The notes below the pieces were generated by a model that made no database searches, had not been told where the DNA came from, and saw only the letters and a program-made list of their open reading frames with translations. A stretch of 64,000 nucleotides of DNA from Desulfocapsaceae bacterium (GTDB lineage: Bacteria; Desulfobacterota; Desulfobulbia; Desulfobulbales; Desulfocapsaceae): the NCBI GenBank assembly GCA_031292275.1, contig JARLHL010000062.1:1-64000 (forward strand), in the 5' to 3' direction. This document shows, in pieces, positions 52,088 to 60,165 of this stretch (position 1 is the first letter of the stretch; each line of letters starts with the position of its first letter). The translations under genes were made by a program, and so were the position numbers.

Positions 52088-53728
52088 CTAACAGACATAT
52101 CTGATCTGCAGCCTGTCCGCCGCATCCTTGTCGTTTATCCCCAGCGCGTCGGACATGCCGATGGGCAGGCTCTGGGAGCGTCCCAGGGGGGCCATGATCT
52201 TCTTGACCTCCGTCTGGATCGATAAAAAGATATCCGCCACCCGCTCAGCCACCAGATCAGGGTCCAGACGCCGGTAGAGCTTGGGGTTCTGGCTGGTGAT
52301 ACCCTTGGGGCAGATGCCGACATTACAGACGTTGCAGCGGTTTTTCTCGCTGCCGAGACAGCCGGCGGCGGCCTGCATTACATATTTGCCGATATGGACG
52401 CCGGAGGCGCCCAGCATGATCAGAGCCATGCCGTTCTGGGCGACGTTGCCGTTCTTGCCGATGCCGCCGGCAGCAAAGATCGGGATCTCATTTTGTTTAC
52501 CCTGGGCCGCCAGATCCAGATAGCATTCCCGGACATTGGATGCGATGGGATGGCCGGTGGCGTCCATGGAGACATTGTAGGCAGCCCCGGTGCCGCCGTC
52601 GATACCGTCGATGACCAGGCCTCCGGCGTAGGGGTTGCGGACCAGATTGTTGAGCACGGACTTGGACGAGGTCGAGGCCGAGATCTTGGGATAGACAGGG
52701 ACCTTGTGGCTGAAGGCCGTGGAAAGGGTCTGGATCATCTTCATGACGCTCTCCTCAATGGAGTAGAGGGTCTGATGCACCGGCGGCGACGGCAGGTCGA
52801 CCCCTTCGGGGACGCCACGCAGTCGGGCGATCATCTTGGAGACCTTGAACCACATCAGCAGACCGCCATCGCCGGGCTTTGCGCCCTGGCCGTATTTGAT
52901 CTCAATGGCTGCCGGATCGCACTGCATCTCCGGAATGGCCCGGATGATCTCATCCCAGCCGAAATAGCCGGAGGCGATCTGCAGGACCAGGTATTTGAGA
53001 TATTTGCTCCTGAGGACCCAGGGTGGGCAGCCGCCTTCACCGGTGCACATGACCACCGGGATGCCCAGGATCTCATTGCAATAGGCCACGCCCTGCAGGA
53101 GACCGAGCCACATGTTGGGTGACAGGGCGCCGAACGACATGGAGCCTATGACGAAGGGGAATATCTCACGCGTGGGCGGGATCCAGCCGCCGCTGATGGT
53201 CCGGCGGAGGAACTCCTCGGGGGCGAGCACACGGCCCAGAGTTGTGGTGACATTGAACTCATGGCGTCCGGCGTCCAGCGCCGGATCGGTGAGCATGGAG
53301 ATTCGGTCGAAGAGTATTCGGTCCAGCAGGGTGGGGCCGGGAGCGTTCCGCCGTCCTCCCCGCTTGCGTGGCTCTCCCTTCTGGTTGTGGAAGAAGAGGG
53401 ATCTGTGCTCATTGGTATTGGGGACCGGGCCGATAGCCTCGTTGGGGCAGACCATGGAACACATGCCGCAGCCGATACAGGCATTGGCCATGGTGGTCTT
53501 CTGGCGGATACCGACGAAGGTGCGGTATTCATTGCCCCGGTTTTTGTTGGCGATGTCAAGCTTCGGCATCCTCTGGCGCCGGTGGGCCAGATAAATGGAG
53601 CCCTTCGGACAGACCGACGTGCAGTGCCCGCACAGGGTGCACCTGTCTTCGCGGTGTTCAATAATCCACGGGATATCGATGTAAGTCAGGCTGCCTGGGG
53701 TAACGGATACGGGTCGTACTGAGACCAT
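52088..53728 (-). CDS. Glutamate synthase FMN-binding subunit with ferredoxin domains
   Basis: A 546-residue catalytic subunit making glutamate from 2-oxoglutarate and ammonia. Residues 25-110 carry two 4Fe-4S motifs (CTLCGHCTSVCP, CIGCGMCSMVCP); the FMN barrel follows with PFVIGSMSFGALS, GQGAKPGDGG, DGIDGGTGAA and AAGGIGKNG. A Cys-rich stretch CNVCNVGICPKG fits the iron-sulfur site of GltB. AAGGA is 9 nt before the ATG; it overlaps the amidotransferase gene by 43 nt. This split layout is typical of archaeal-type glutamate synthases. Confidence 0.93.
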   Translation of the reverse strand: MVSVRPVSVTPGSLTYIDIPWIIEHREDRCTLCGHCTSVCPKGSIYLAHRRQRMPKLDIANKNRGNEYRTFVGIRQKTTMANACIGCGMCSMVCPNEAIGPVPNTNEHRSLFFHNQKGEPRKRGGRRNAPGPTLLDRILFDRISMLTDPALDAGRHEFNVTTTLGRVLAPEEFLRRTISGGWIPPTREIFPFVIGSMSFGALSPNMWLGLLQGVAYCNEILGIPVVMCTGEGGCPPWVLRSKYLKYLVLQIASGYFGWDEIIRAIPEMQCDPAAIEIKYGQGAKPGDGGLLMWFKVSKMIARLRGVPEGVDLPSPPVHQTLYSIEESVMKMIQTLSTAFSHKVPVYPKISASTSSKSVLNNLVRNPYAGGLVIDGIDGGTGAAYNVSMDATGHPIASNVRECYLDLAAQGKQNEIPIFAAGGIGKNGNVAQNGMALIMLGASGVHIGKYVMQAAAGCLGSEKNRCNVCNVGICPKGITSQNPKLYRRLDPDLVAERVADIFLSIQTEVKKIMAPLGRSQSLPIGMSDALGINDKDAADRLQIRYVC

Positions 53729-54828
53729 ATTGTCAGTTCCTTTCTCTCTGGGGGTACAAGAATTGTATGTTCGCGCATGGGCTGGAAGTCAAGCGCAGGA
53801 TCGCGGTCGGGTATCATCGCGTCGACCCCGCACATCTCGGAGGCAATGGCCCATTCTCCCGGTCTGCCGCCGACAGTTGCCGGCCGCATCTTTTTCTGAT
53901 CCATGACCAGAAGGCAGGTCTCGTCAGGGAGCGTGCCGATGACCGTGTTGGGTCCGTCTATGATCAGACGTCTGCAGACACTGCGGAGGCCCATGAGGAA
54001 CTCACCCTGGGGATGGGCGGCAAGCTCCTTGGAACTCAGCGGTGTAATGATGTGCTTGTAGGCCTGCAGCGGCAGGTTCAGTTTCTTCAAGGTATAGTGG
54101 AGGATATGGGCAAAGACCTCTGAATCGCTCTGGTATCCCATATAACCCGGAAAATCCTTACCCAGCAGCCAGTCGCGGATGGGGACGAAGGCGGTGTTCT
54201 CACCATTGGTCATGGTGGCGATTCCCTGCAGAAAAAAAGGGTGACAGGCGTAGAGGTTGATTCCGTAGTTGGTGTTCTGGCGGCCCTGAGCCATACAGAT
54301 GCGGGACTTGATCTGGCCGTCGTGGAGGGAAAGGATATCGCCGACCTGCAGCGGCCAGCCCACCTCTTTGATCACCGTCACGTCGGGCCAGAAGGAGTAG
54401 ACAGTCAGGTCGTCTCCGTGCTTTTCTCCATCCTGGCGAAGGGCGAGACGGGTGAGCATCAACTCCTCGTCTTTCGCCTCCTGAGTGCTTTCCGAGAAGC
54501 GGTCGGGCATCCGGTAGGCCCGAACGAAATAGCGATAGCGGTCCTTGGCATCAATCAGATCCCGGCGCATCGCAAATTTATGGTCATATTTCAGTTCGTA
54601 GCCGCGATTTTCCATGAAATCGTCGAGACGATGCCAGGCCTTTTCGCTGTGGGCTATTCCGGACAGTATTGGAAATTTCGGATTGTATTTAAAATCCTCA
54701 AATTCCATGCCCCGGAGAAGAATACCTAAGCCGGAGCCGTCGTAGCCTTCCTTCATGGCCTCCATGGCTGTAAGAACCGTATAGGGGGAAAATGGTTCAT
54801 TGGCTGTTTTCAGGGCCAAGCGACACAT
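53686..54828 (-). CDS. Glutamate synthase glutamine amidotransferase subunit
   Basis: Class II (Ntn) glutaminase domain, 380 residues, that releases ammonia from glutamine for the FMN subunit. The nucleophile is Cys2 of MCRLALKT, exposed after Met removal; GYDGSGLG, YGINLYACHPF and YQSDSEVF fit the GATase2 fold. AGGAG is 6 nt before the ATG at 54828, so the longer frame to 54900 is wrong. First gene of the glt operon; one of three separate genes where E. coli has a single gltB domain set. Confidence 0.9.
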   Translation of the reverse strand: MCRLALKTANEPFSPYTVLTAMEAMKEGYDGSGLGILLRGMEFEDFKYNPKFPILSGIAHSEKAWHRLDDFMENRGYELKYDHKFAMRRDLIDAKDRYRYFVRAYRMPDRFSESTQEAKDEELMLTRLALRQDGEKHGDDLTVYSFWPDVTVIKEVGWPLQVGDILSLHDGQIKSRICMAQGRQNTNYGINLYACHPFFLQGIATMTNGENTAFVPIRDWLLGKDFPGYMGYQSDSEVFAHILHYTLKKLNLPLQAYKHIITPLSSKELAAHPQGEFLMGLRSVCRRLIIDGPNTVIGTLPDETCLLVMDQKKMRPATVGGRPGEWAIASEMCGVDAMIPDRDPALDFQPMREHTILVPPERKELTIWSQYDPYPLPQAA

Positions 54829-55314
54829 GTCATACTCCTGATTGATGTTGATACCTTGCCACCGGGCAGGTCGATCGGCAGGCAGAAGACCTGACGGCAC
54901 CCGCTGCCCGAACTCTCATGATCCCCGCCGTCTTCACCATCACTCTCATTCCTGTCCGGGAAACAGCCTCTGGCATAAGGCGGCATTTCGGCAGAATGAA
55001 AGAATATTTTAAAATTATTGCAATTTTGTGATTTTTTTCTGCAGGTAACCGGCAGGGGGTCGCAAAATTGTAACGGACCTGAATTATTACTCCGGTGGGT
55101 GATAAAAGTCAAGAGGCTTTCAGGAAAATGACCTGGGCTCGGAATGATGCTATAGGCATCCCGCAATTCATCCGAAAAGAGGAAGGAGAAATGGATTTGC
55201 GGCCCGTGAGCGGAGTCTCGAGGGACGTCTGGGAGAGGTCAGCGTCGGTGGGATCCGCCGGACTGATTCTGGGCCGTATGAAGAGAAAGGCAGTGAAGAT
55301 GCGGGAGAGGAACA
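54829..55314. other. Upstream region of glt operon with spaced inverted repeat
   Basis: About 490 nt. An 11-of-13 inverted repeat (TTGCAATTTTGTG at 55018-55030 and CGCAAAATTGTAA at 55061-55073, 30 nt between) lies roughly 190-245 nt before the amidotransferase start, placed for a dimeric regulator. A frame from ATG 55191 (with a GGAAGGAG site) runs into the next gene in another frame and becomes Arg-rich; it is not called. Confidence 0.4.
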
Positions 55315-55926
55315 ATGATGAAATCTATAATGCAGTCCACAGGAGGCGGCGGCTCGGACATCTGCCGGTCCATGGAGACGGTGATTGCCGCCATGGCAGG
55401 GGGGATAATCGGTCGTCGGGTGTCTCTGCATGCCCTTCTGGGCGGTTTGCCCGACCCGTTTCCGGAAAGGGAGGCCTGCAGGTCCCTGCCCGGGCGATGG
55501 GAGCTTGGCGGCGGGCCGTTTCAGGTCTGTTTTGCCGCCCATTCCCTCCATCTCGAATCGCCCAATCTGATTGTCGTCTCCAAAGGGGATATGCAGACAA
55601 AAGACGGCAGGAGGGCGCAGGTCCTGATGGAACTGTCCCTGGCCCCGCAGGTCGTCGCGTCTGTGGCTATGGTCCTGCGCCGGGGAGAAGGAGAAGGGCC
55701 GTTGTCTCTGCATTTTGCTGCGGGCCCTCAGAGCCTGACCGAGACGGCTTTTTCCTTTGAGGCGGAACTGGAGGGGAATATTGGCCGGTGTCCCTGCGCG
55801 GGATGCGGGTATCTGTCAATTGTAGAGGAGGGGCGGGATGGCGGCGCAGGCCCGCTCCCCTTATGGGCAGAAAATCCTTTGCGGGGGCTGGGTATCCGGC
55901 AGCGGGTGGCGCAGGGGCTTCTTTGA
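55315..55926 (+). CDS. Protein of unknown function with CxCxxC motif
   Basis: A 203-residue frame, MMKSIMQS to RVAQGLL, with plausible protein composition, including a short metal-binding-like motif CPCAGCG (about 165-171). GAGAGG lies close upstream of the ATGs at 55315/55318. Overlapping frames on both strands are rich in Arg and Gly and look like shadows. I do not recognise a family. It converges with the deaminase gene, 9 nt between stops. Confidence 0.5.
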   Translation: MMKSIMQSTGGGGSDICRSMETVIAAMAGGIIGRRVSLHALLGGLPDPFPEREACRSLPGRWELGGGPFQVCFAAHSLHLESPNLIVVSKGDMQTKDGRRAQVLMELSLAPQVVASVAMVLRRGEGEGPLSLHFAAGPQSLTETAFSFEAELEGNIGRCPCAGCGYLSIVEEGRDGGAGPLPLWAENPLRGLGIRQRVAQGLL

Positions 55927-55935
55927 TGGGGCGGT

Positions 55936-57261
55936 TCAGCCCCGCAGGTCACGAATGTGCCGACCTATCTCGGACATCCTGGCCAGAATATCGTTTTCAT
56001 CGAGTGTCAGCAGCCGCCTGTTCTGCATCACCTGCCGGCCGTTGATGAAGGAGTGTATGACGTCGGCGCCCCTGGCCGCATAGACCAGATGGGACGGGAC
56101 ATTATACATGGGGGTCAGATGGGGTTGGTGCAGATCCAGTACGATCATGTCGGCTTTTTTGCCCACGGCAAGAGAGCCGATCCTGTCCTGGGCACCCAGG
56201 GCCATGGCCCCGCCCATGGTGGCCGCATGCAGGGTCGTCTCGGCACTCATTACCGTCGAATCCATGCAGGCAACCTTATGGACCTTGGCTGCGCTGTTCA
56301 TTTCGGCAAACATATCCACGTCGTTATTGCTGGCGCTGCCGTCGGTCCCCAGGGACACGGCCATCCCCCGGGCCAGCATCTTCACCACCGGGGCGGTCCC
56401 GGAGGCAAGCTTCATGTTGGACTCGACGCAGTGAGCGACCTTCACCCCCTGTCCGGCCATGAGTTCGATCTCCTCGTCATCCAGCATGACGCAGTGGGCC
56501 GCCAAGGTCCGTTCATGCAGAAGACCCATCTGCTGGAGGTGCATTACCGGTGAGCAGCCGTAGACACTGCGGCAGGTGTCCACTTCCGCCTGGTTTTCCG
56601 AAAGATGGATATGGCAGAGAGTGTCCTGCTCCTCGGCCATCCTGCCCAGCCGCTTGAGCAGGGAAGGCGAGCAGGTATAAACGCTGTGAGGGTCGCAGGT
56701 GACGGTGATCAGCGGGTGTCTACGGTACCGCTCGACCATTTCCCTGACGAGGGTGAAGCCGTTTTCGAGCTCTCCGTAGCTGGGGGAGGGGAAATCGTAG
56801 AGCACCTCGCCGATCCATCCCCGCATGCCGGCAGTCGCTGCGGCCCTGGCCACATCCTCTGCAAAGAGATACATATCGCAGAAGCTGGTGGTTCCCGATT
56901 TGATCATCTCGGCGATGGAGAGCAGGCTTGACTGGTAGACCACCTCTCCGGTCAGTTTTGCCTCGATGGGAAAGATGTGGTCCTGCAGCCAGGTCATGAG
57001 CGGCATGTCGTCGGCCAGGCCGCGAAAACAGCTCATGGCCGCGTGGGTGTGGGTGTTGATCAGGCCCGGCATGATCAGTCCGTGGGGCTCGTGGATATGT
57101 CTGGCGTTCGGGTAAAGGCCGAGAAGCCGGTCCGTCGGGCCAAGGGCAGCGATGGTATCGCCTGCTACGGCCAGGCCTGCATGTTCCATGAGGCCGTCCT
57201 GGCTGGAAGAGGGAAGCAGGTAGCGGCCGGTCACGAGCAGATCGGGAAGGAGAGATGGCAT
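55936..57261 (-). CDS. mtaD: 5-methylthioadenosine/S-adenosylhomocysteine deaminase
   Basis: Amidohydrolase, 441 residues, that deaminates MTA or SAH to the inosine forms. Metal ligands His71 and His73 (NTHTHAAM), CHIHLSENQAEVD, and the Asp in LGTDGSASNNDVD are visible. Substrate could also be another adenosine derivative; assignment to the MtaD subgroup rests on these motifs and on the adjacent purine nucleoside phosphorylase, which could use the product. AGAGG lies close before the ATG. Last gene of the minus group topB-rsfS-thrC-pnp-mtaD. Confidence 0.88.
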   Translation of the reverse strand: MPSLLPDLLVTGRYLLPSSSQDGLMEHAGLAVAGDTIAALGPTDRLLGLYPNARHIHEPHGLIMPGLINTHTHAAMSCFRGLADDMPLMTWLQDHIFPIEAKLTGEVVYQSSLLSIAEMIKSGTTSFCDMYLFAEDVARAAATAGMRGWIGEVLYDFPSPSYGELENGFTLVREMVERYRRHPLITVTCDPHSVYTCSPSLLKRLGRMAEEQDTLCHIHLSENQAEVDTCRSVYGCSPVMHLQQMGLLHERTLAAHCVMLDDEEIELMAGQGVKVAHCVESNMKLASGTAPVVKMLARGMAVSLGTDGSASNNDVDMFAEMNSAAKVHKVACMDSTVMSAETTLHAATMGGAMALGAQDRIGSLAVGKKADMIVLDLHQPHLTPMYNVPSHLVYAARGADVIHSFINGRQVMQNRRLLTLDENDILARMSEIGRHIRDLRG

Positions 57262-57306
57262 AAGACCTCTGCATGCTGGGGAAACGGGTCCCTGATGGCT
57301 GTTTCT

Positions 57307-58170
57307 TTAGACGATTTTTGGAAATCTATCTATGATTTCAACTATTAACTGTTCAAGCTGGGGGGCGGTTTTCGCGGCAGTATCGATGATCTCTTCCAGG
57401 AGGATGGGCTGGAAACAGTCGGGATTATTGACATTGGACACCACGGAGAGCCCCAGCACCTGCAGGCCGGCATGGACGGCCACCAGCACCTCCGGAATCG
57501 AGGACATCCCCACGGCGTCAGCTCCGCAATCCCGCAGCCAGCGGGTCTCGGCCCGGGTTTCCAGACTTGGCCCGGGGATGCAGACATAGACCCCGGTGAT
57601 CACGTTTTTCAGACCGCAGCGATGGGCGCAGTCCAGAGCAGTCTTGATCAGGGCAGGGTGGTACGGGTGCGAGAGGTCCGGAAAACGGGGTCCCCAGCTG
57701 TCAACATTGGGGCCTCGCAGGGGGTTCTCCCCCAGGAAGTTCAAATGGTCGTCAATCACCATGATGGAACCGGGCAGAAAGAGGGGGTTGAGCCCGCCGG
57801 CGGCATTGGTCAGCAGCAGGGTCCTGGCACCGAGCAGGGACAGTACTCGGATAGGGAAGGAGACCTCCCGGGTCGAGTAGCCCTCATAGAAATGAAACCT
57901 CCCCTGCAGTACGGCGATGGGGTGGCCGCCGACATGGCCCAGGATCAGGTTTCCCTGGTGGCTGGCCACCGTTGATCGCGGGAAGTGGGGGATATCGGCA
58001 TACGGGATGCTCAGCGTCGGGACAATGCGTTCGGCCAGACTGCCGAGACCTGTTCCCAGCTGGAGTATGGTTTGGGGGGCAAACGGAAACCTTTCCCGGA
58101 GAAAGGCAGCACAACCCTCAACCATTTGTCGGAAACTCTCCCCATCCTCAAGCAAGTTTGGAAATTCCAT
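57307..58170 (-). CDS. Purine nucleoside phosphorylase
   Basis: A 287-residue trimeric-type phosphorylase that splits purine nucleosides with phosphate. Motifs: LGTGLGSLAERI (phosphate loop), GRFHFYEGY, TNAAGGLNP, VYVCIPGPSLETRAE and VGMSSIPEV, with the base-site Asn in SNVNNPDC. It may act on inosine/guanosine or on methylthioinosine made by the neighbouring deaminase. The deaminase start lies 45 nt downstream. Confidence 0.9.
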   Translation of the reverse strand: MEFPNLLEDGESFRQMVEGCAAFLRERFPFAPQTILQLGTGLGSLAERIVPTLSIPYADIPHFPRSTVASHQGNLILGHVGGHPIAVLQGRFHFYEGYSTREVSFPIRVLSLLGARTLLLTNAAGGLNPLFLPGSIMVIDDHLNFLGENPLRGPNVDSWGPRFPDLSHPYHPALIKTALDCAHRCGLKNVITGVYVCIPGPSLETRAETRWLRDCGADAVGMSSIPEVLVAVHAGLQVLGLSVVSNVNNPDCFQPILLEEIIDTAAKTAPQLEQLIVEIIDRFPKIV

Positions 58171-58277
58171 ATATTTCCTGATGCTTAACCTGGCATCCCC
58201 GGAGGAGAACGGCGGGCCTGTTCCGTGATGGAATGCCTTCCGTAACCTTTCCTGCCGAACCGTTTACCCGTTCTCTG

Positions 58278-59681
58278 TCAGGGGAGTTTGTGAATCGCGT
58301 GCCTTTTGATATAGGCCTTGATCTGTTTGCTGTCCGCATCCATCAATTCGCAACGCGACGGCTTGTCCATGATCCCGGCCAGGGCCTCGGGCGTTCCGGG
58401 CGGGATGCCGATGGCCTTTTCTACGGCCTCGCCGAACTTTGCCGGATGGGCGGTGGCCAGACAGATCATGGGCACATTCTTTTTCAGGTGAGCCTGGGCC
58501 GCGCAGACACCAACCGCCGTATGAGGATCAAGGATATGATCGTGCGCGGCGTAGAAGGCGGAGATGGTCTGCATCACCTCTTCTTCGGTGACACTCTTGG
58601 CAACGAAATCCCGGCGGATCTGATCTTGGTATCCTTTGAGGTCAAGTCTGCCCGTCCGGGAAAACTCGGTCATGGCCTCCTTGGTGCGCTCCGGTTCCTT
58701 GTCCAGCAGATAGAAGAGGTAACGCTCGAAGTTGGAGGCTGCCTGGATGTCCATGGAGGGGCTCGACGTGCCCACGACCTCTCCTAGGGAGTAGTCTCCG
58801 TTATTGACGAAACGGGCCAGGATGTCGTTGGAGTTGGTGGCCAGCACCAGGCTTCGGATCATACCCTCGGGCATGATCTGTTTGGCAATGTAGCCTGCGA
58901 AAATATCACCGAAGTTGCCGGTGGGGATGGCGAAATCGAAGGCCCTGTCCTTCTCGTCCCGCATGATATGCAGGCCGCTGTAGATGAAATAGACCACCTG
59001 CGCGAGGACCCTGGCCCAGTTGATGGAATTGATGGCCCCCAGATTCTGGGCTGTCTTAAACTCGATATCATTGAAGATTGACTTTACGATGGCCTGTCCG
59101 TCGTCGAAGGTCCCCCTGATGGCAATATTGAAGACATTGTCGTCGGTGACGGTGGTCATCTGCTTTTCCTGGATCGGGCTGACCCGTTTGTGCGGGTGCA
59201 GGATGAAGATATTGATCCTCTTCTTGCCGCGGACGCCGTAGATGGCGGCGCTGCCTGTATCGCCGGAAGTCGCCCCCAGGATATTCATCACCCCGTCGGT
59301 TTTCTCCAGCAGGTATTCGAAGAGATTGCCCAGAAACTGCAGAGCTATATCCTTGAAGGCCAGGGTCGGACCATGGAAGAGCTCCAGGATATGCAGGTTC
59401 CCGTGATGGACAAGCGGCGTGATCTCCTTAGCCTGAAAGGATGCATAGGATCTATTGATCAGATCGCGCAGGTCGCTTACCGGGATGTCGTCTATGAACC
59501 GTGACATCACTTCGAAGGCCAACTCCTGATAGGTGAGGTCCTTCCATGCATTTATAGTGTCGTTGCCGACCCGGGGGATGGTCCTGGGGAGAAGGAGGCC
59601 GCCATCATCGGCAAGTCCCATCATAACGGCCTGCGTGAATGGGATCGGGGATATCCCGCCTCGTGTGCTCAGATATTGCAT
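58278..59681 (-). CDS. thrC: Threonine synthase
   Basis: PLP enzyme, 467 residues, making L-threonine from O-phosphohomoserine. The Schiff-base Lys sits in HGPTLAFKDIALQFLG; GATSGDTGSAA binds the PLP phosphate and VSPIQEKQMTTV is typical. The N-terminus MQYLSTRGGISPI matches the longer (class II) threonine synthases. No strong ribosome site is seen. Provides the substrate for the Tdh/Kbl route encoded elsewhere in the window. Confidence 0.95.
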   Translation of the reverse strand: MQYLSTRGGISPIPFTQAVMMGLADDGGLLLPRTIPRVGNDTINAWKDLTYQELAFEVMSRFIDDIPVSDLRDLINRSYASFQAKEITPLVHHGNLHILELFHGPTLAFKDIALQFLGNLFEYLLEKTDGVMNILGATSGDTGSAAIYGVRGKKRINIFILHPHKRVSPIQEKQMTTVTDDNVFNIAIRGTFDDGQAIVKSIFNDIEFKTAQNLGAINSINWARVLAQVVYFIYSGLHIMRDEKDRAFDFAIPTGNFGDIFAGYIAKQIMPEGMIRSLVLATNSNDILARFVNNGDYSLGEVVGTSSPSMDIQAASNFERYLFYLLDKEPERTKEAMTEFSRTGRLDLKGYQDQIRRDFVAKSVTEEEVMQTISAFYAAHDHILDPHTAVGVCAAQAHLKKNVPMICLATAHPAKFGEAVEKAIGIPPGTPEALAGIMDKPSRCELMDADSKQIKAYIKRHAIHKLP

Positions 59682-59754
59682 AGGCTAGTATTTTGAAGAT
59701 AAGGAGACGGATGAACGATCAGCCGAGGTTCGGACTGATCTCCTGGAGGCGACC

Positions 59755-60132
59755 TCAGATCGAGTCCAGCTCGATGCGGCGGGCGTCATGCCAGAGACCT
59801 TCCAGATTGTAAAATTCCCTTTGTTCATAATAAAAAATATGGATTACCACATCATCGAAATCCAAAAGGACCCACATGCCTTCCTGGAGCCCTTCAGCTC
59901 GAGAGGCCTTGATCCGCTTGGATCTGAACTGCCCTTCAAGAGTCTCGGCCAGGCCCTGGACGTGCCGCGTCGATCTTCCGCTCATGATGACGAAATAGTC
60001 GGTGAAGGAGGAAATTCCCTGGACATCCAGGATAACAAGGTCTTCCGCTTTTGCATCGAGGGCAACGTGTGCACAGGCCTTGACAAGGTCCAGTCCGTCT
60101 GCAGGCGGGCGTTTAATCTTTTGATTTTTCAT
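59755..60132 (-). CDS. rsfS: Ribosomal silencing factor RsfS
   Basis: A 125-residue RsfS/YbeB/Iojap protein that binds uL14 on the 50S subunit and blocks subunit joining when nutrients fall. Motifs ILDVQGISSFTDYFVIMSG, STRHVQGLAE and GMWVLLDFDDVVIHIF are all present. It starts 33 nt after topB on the same strand. Confidence 0.95.
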   Translation of the reverse strand: MKNQKIKRPPADGLDLVKACAHVALDAKAEDLVILDVQGISSFTDYFVIMSGRSTRHVQGLAETLEGQFRSKRIKASRAEGLQEGMWVLLDFDDVVIHIFYYEQREFYNLEGLWHDARRIELDSI

Positions 60133-60165
60133 TCTCTGTCAATGTGCCCTGATTGGGCAGGGCTG

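Noticed and set aside
55191-55760. Frame MDLRPVSGVSRDVWERS... with a good ribosome site, overlapping the 203-residue gene in another frame
   Set aside because: After about 50 codons it becomes Arg/Gly/Cys-rich like a shadow. It could reflect a frameshift joined to the 55315 frame, but nothing in the sequence proves it.
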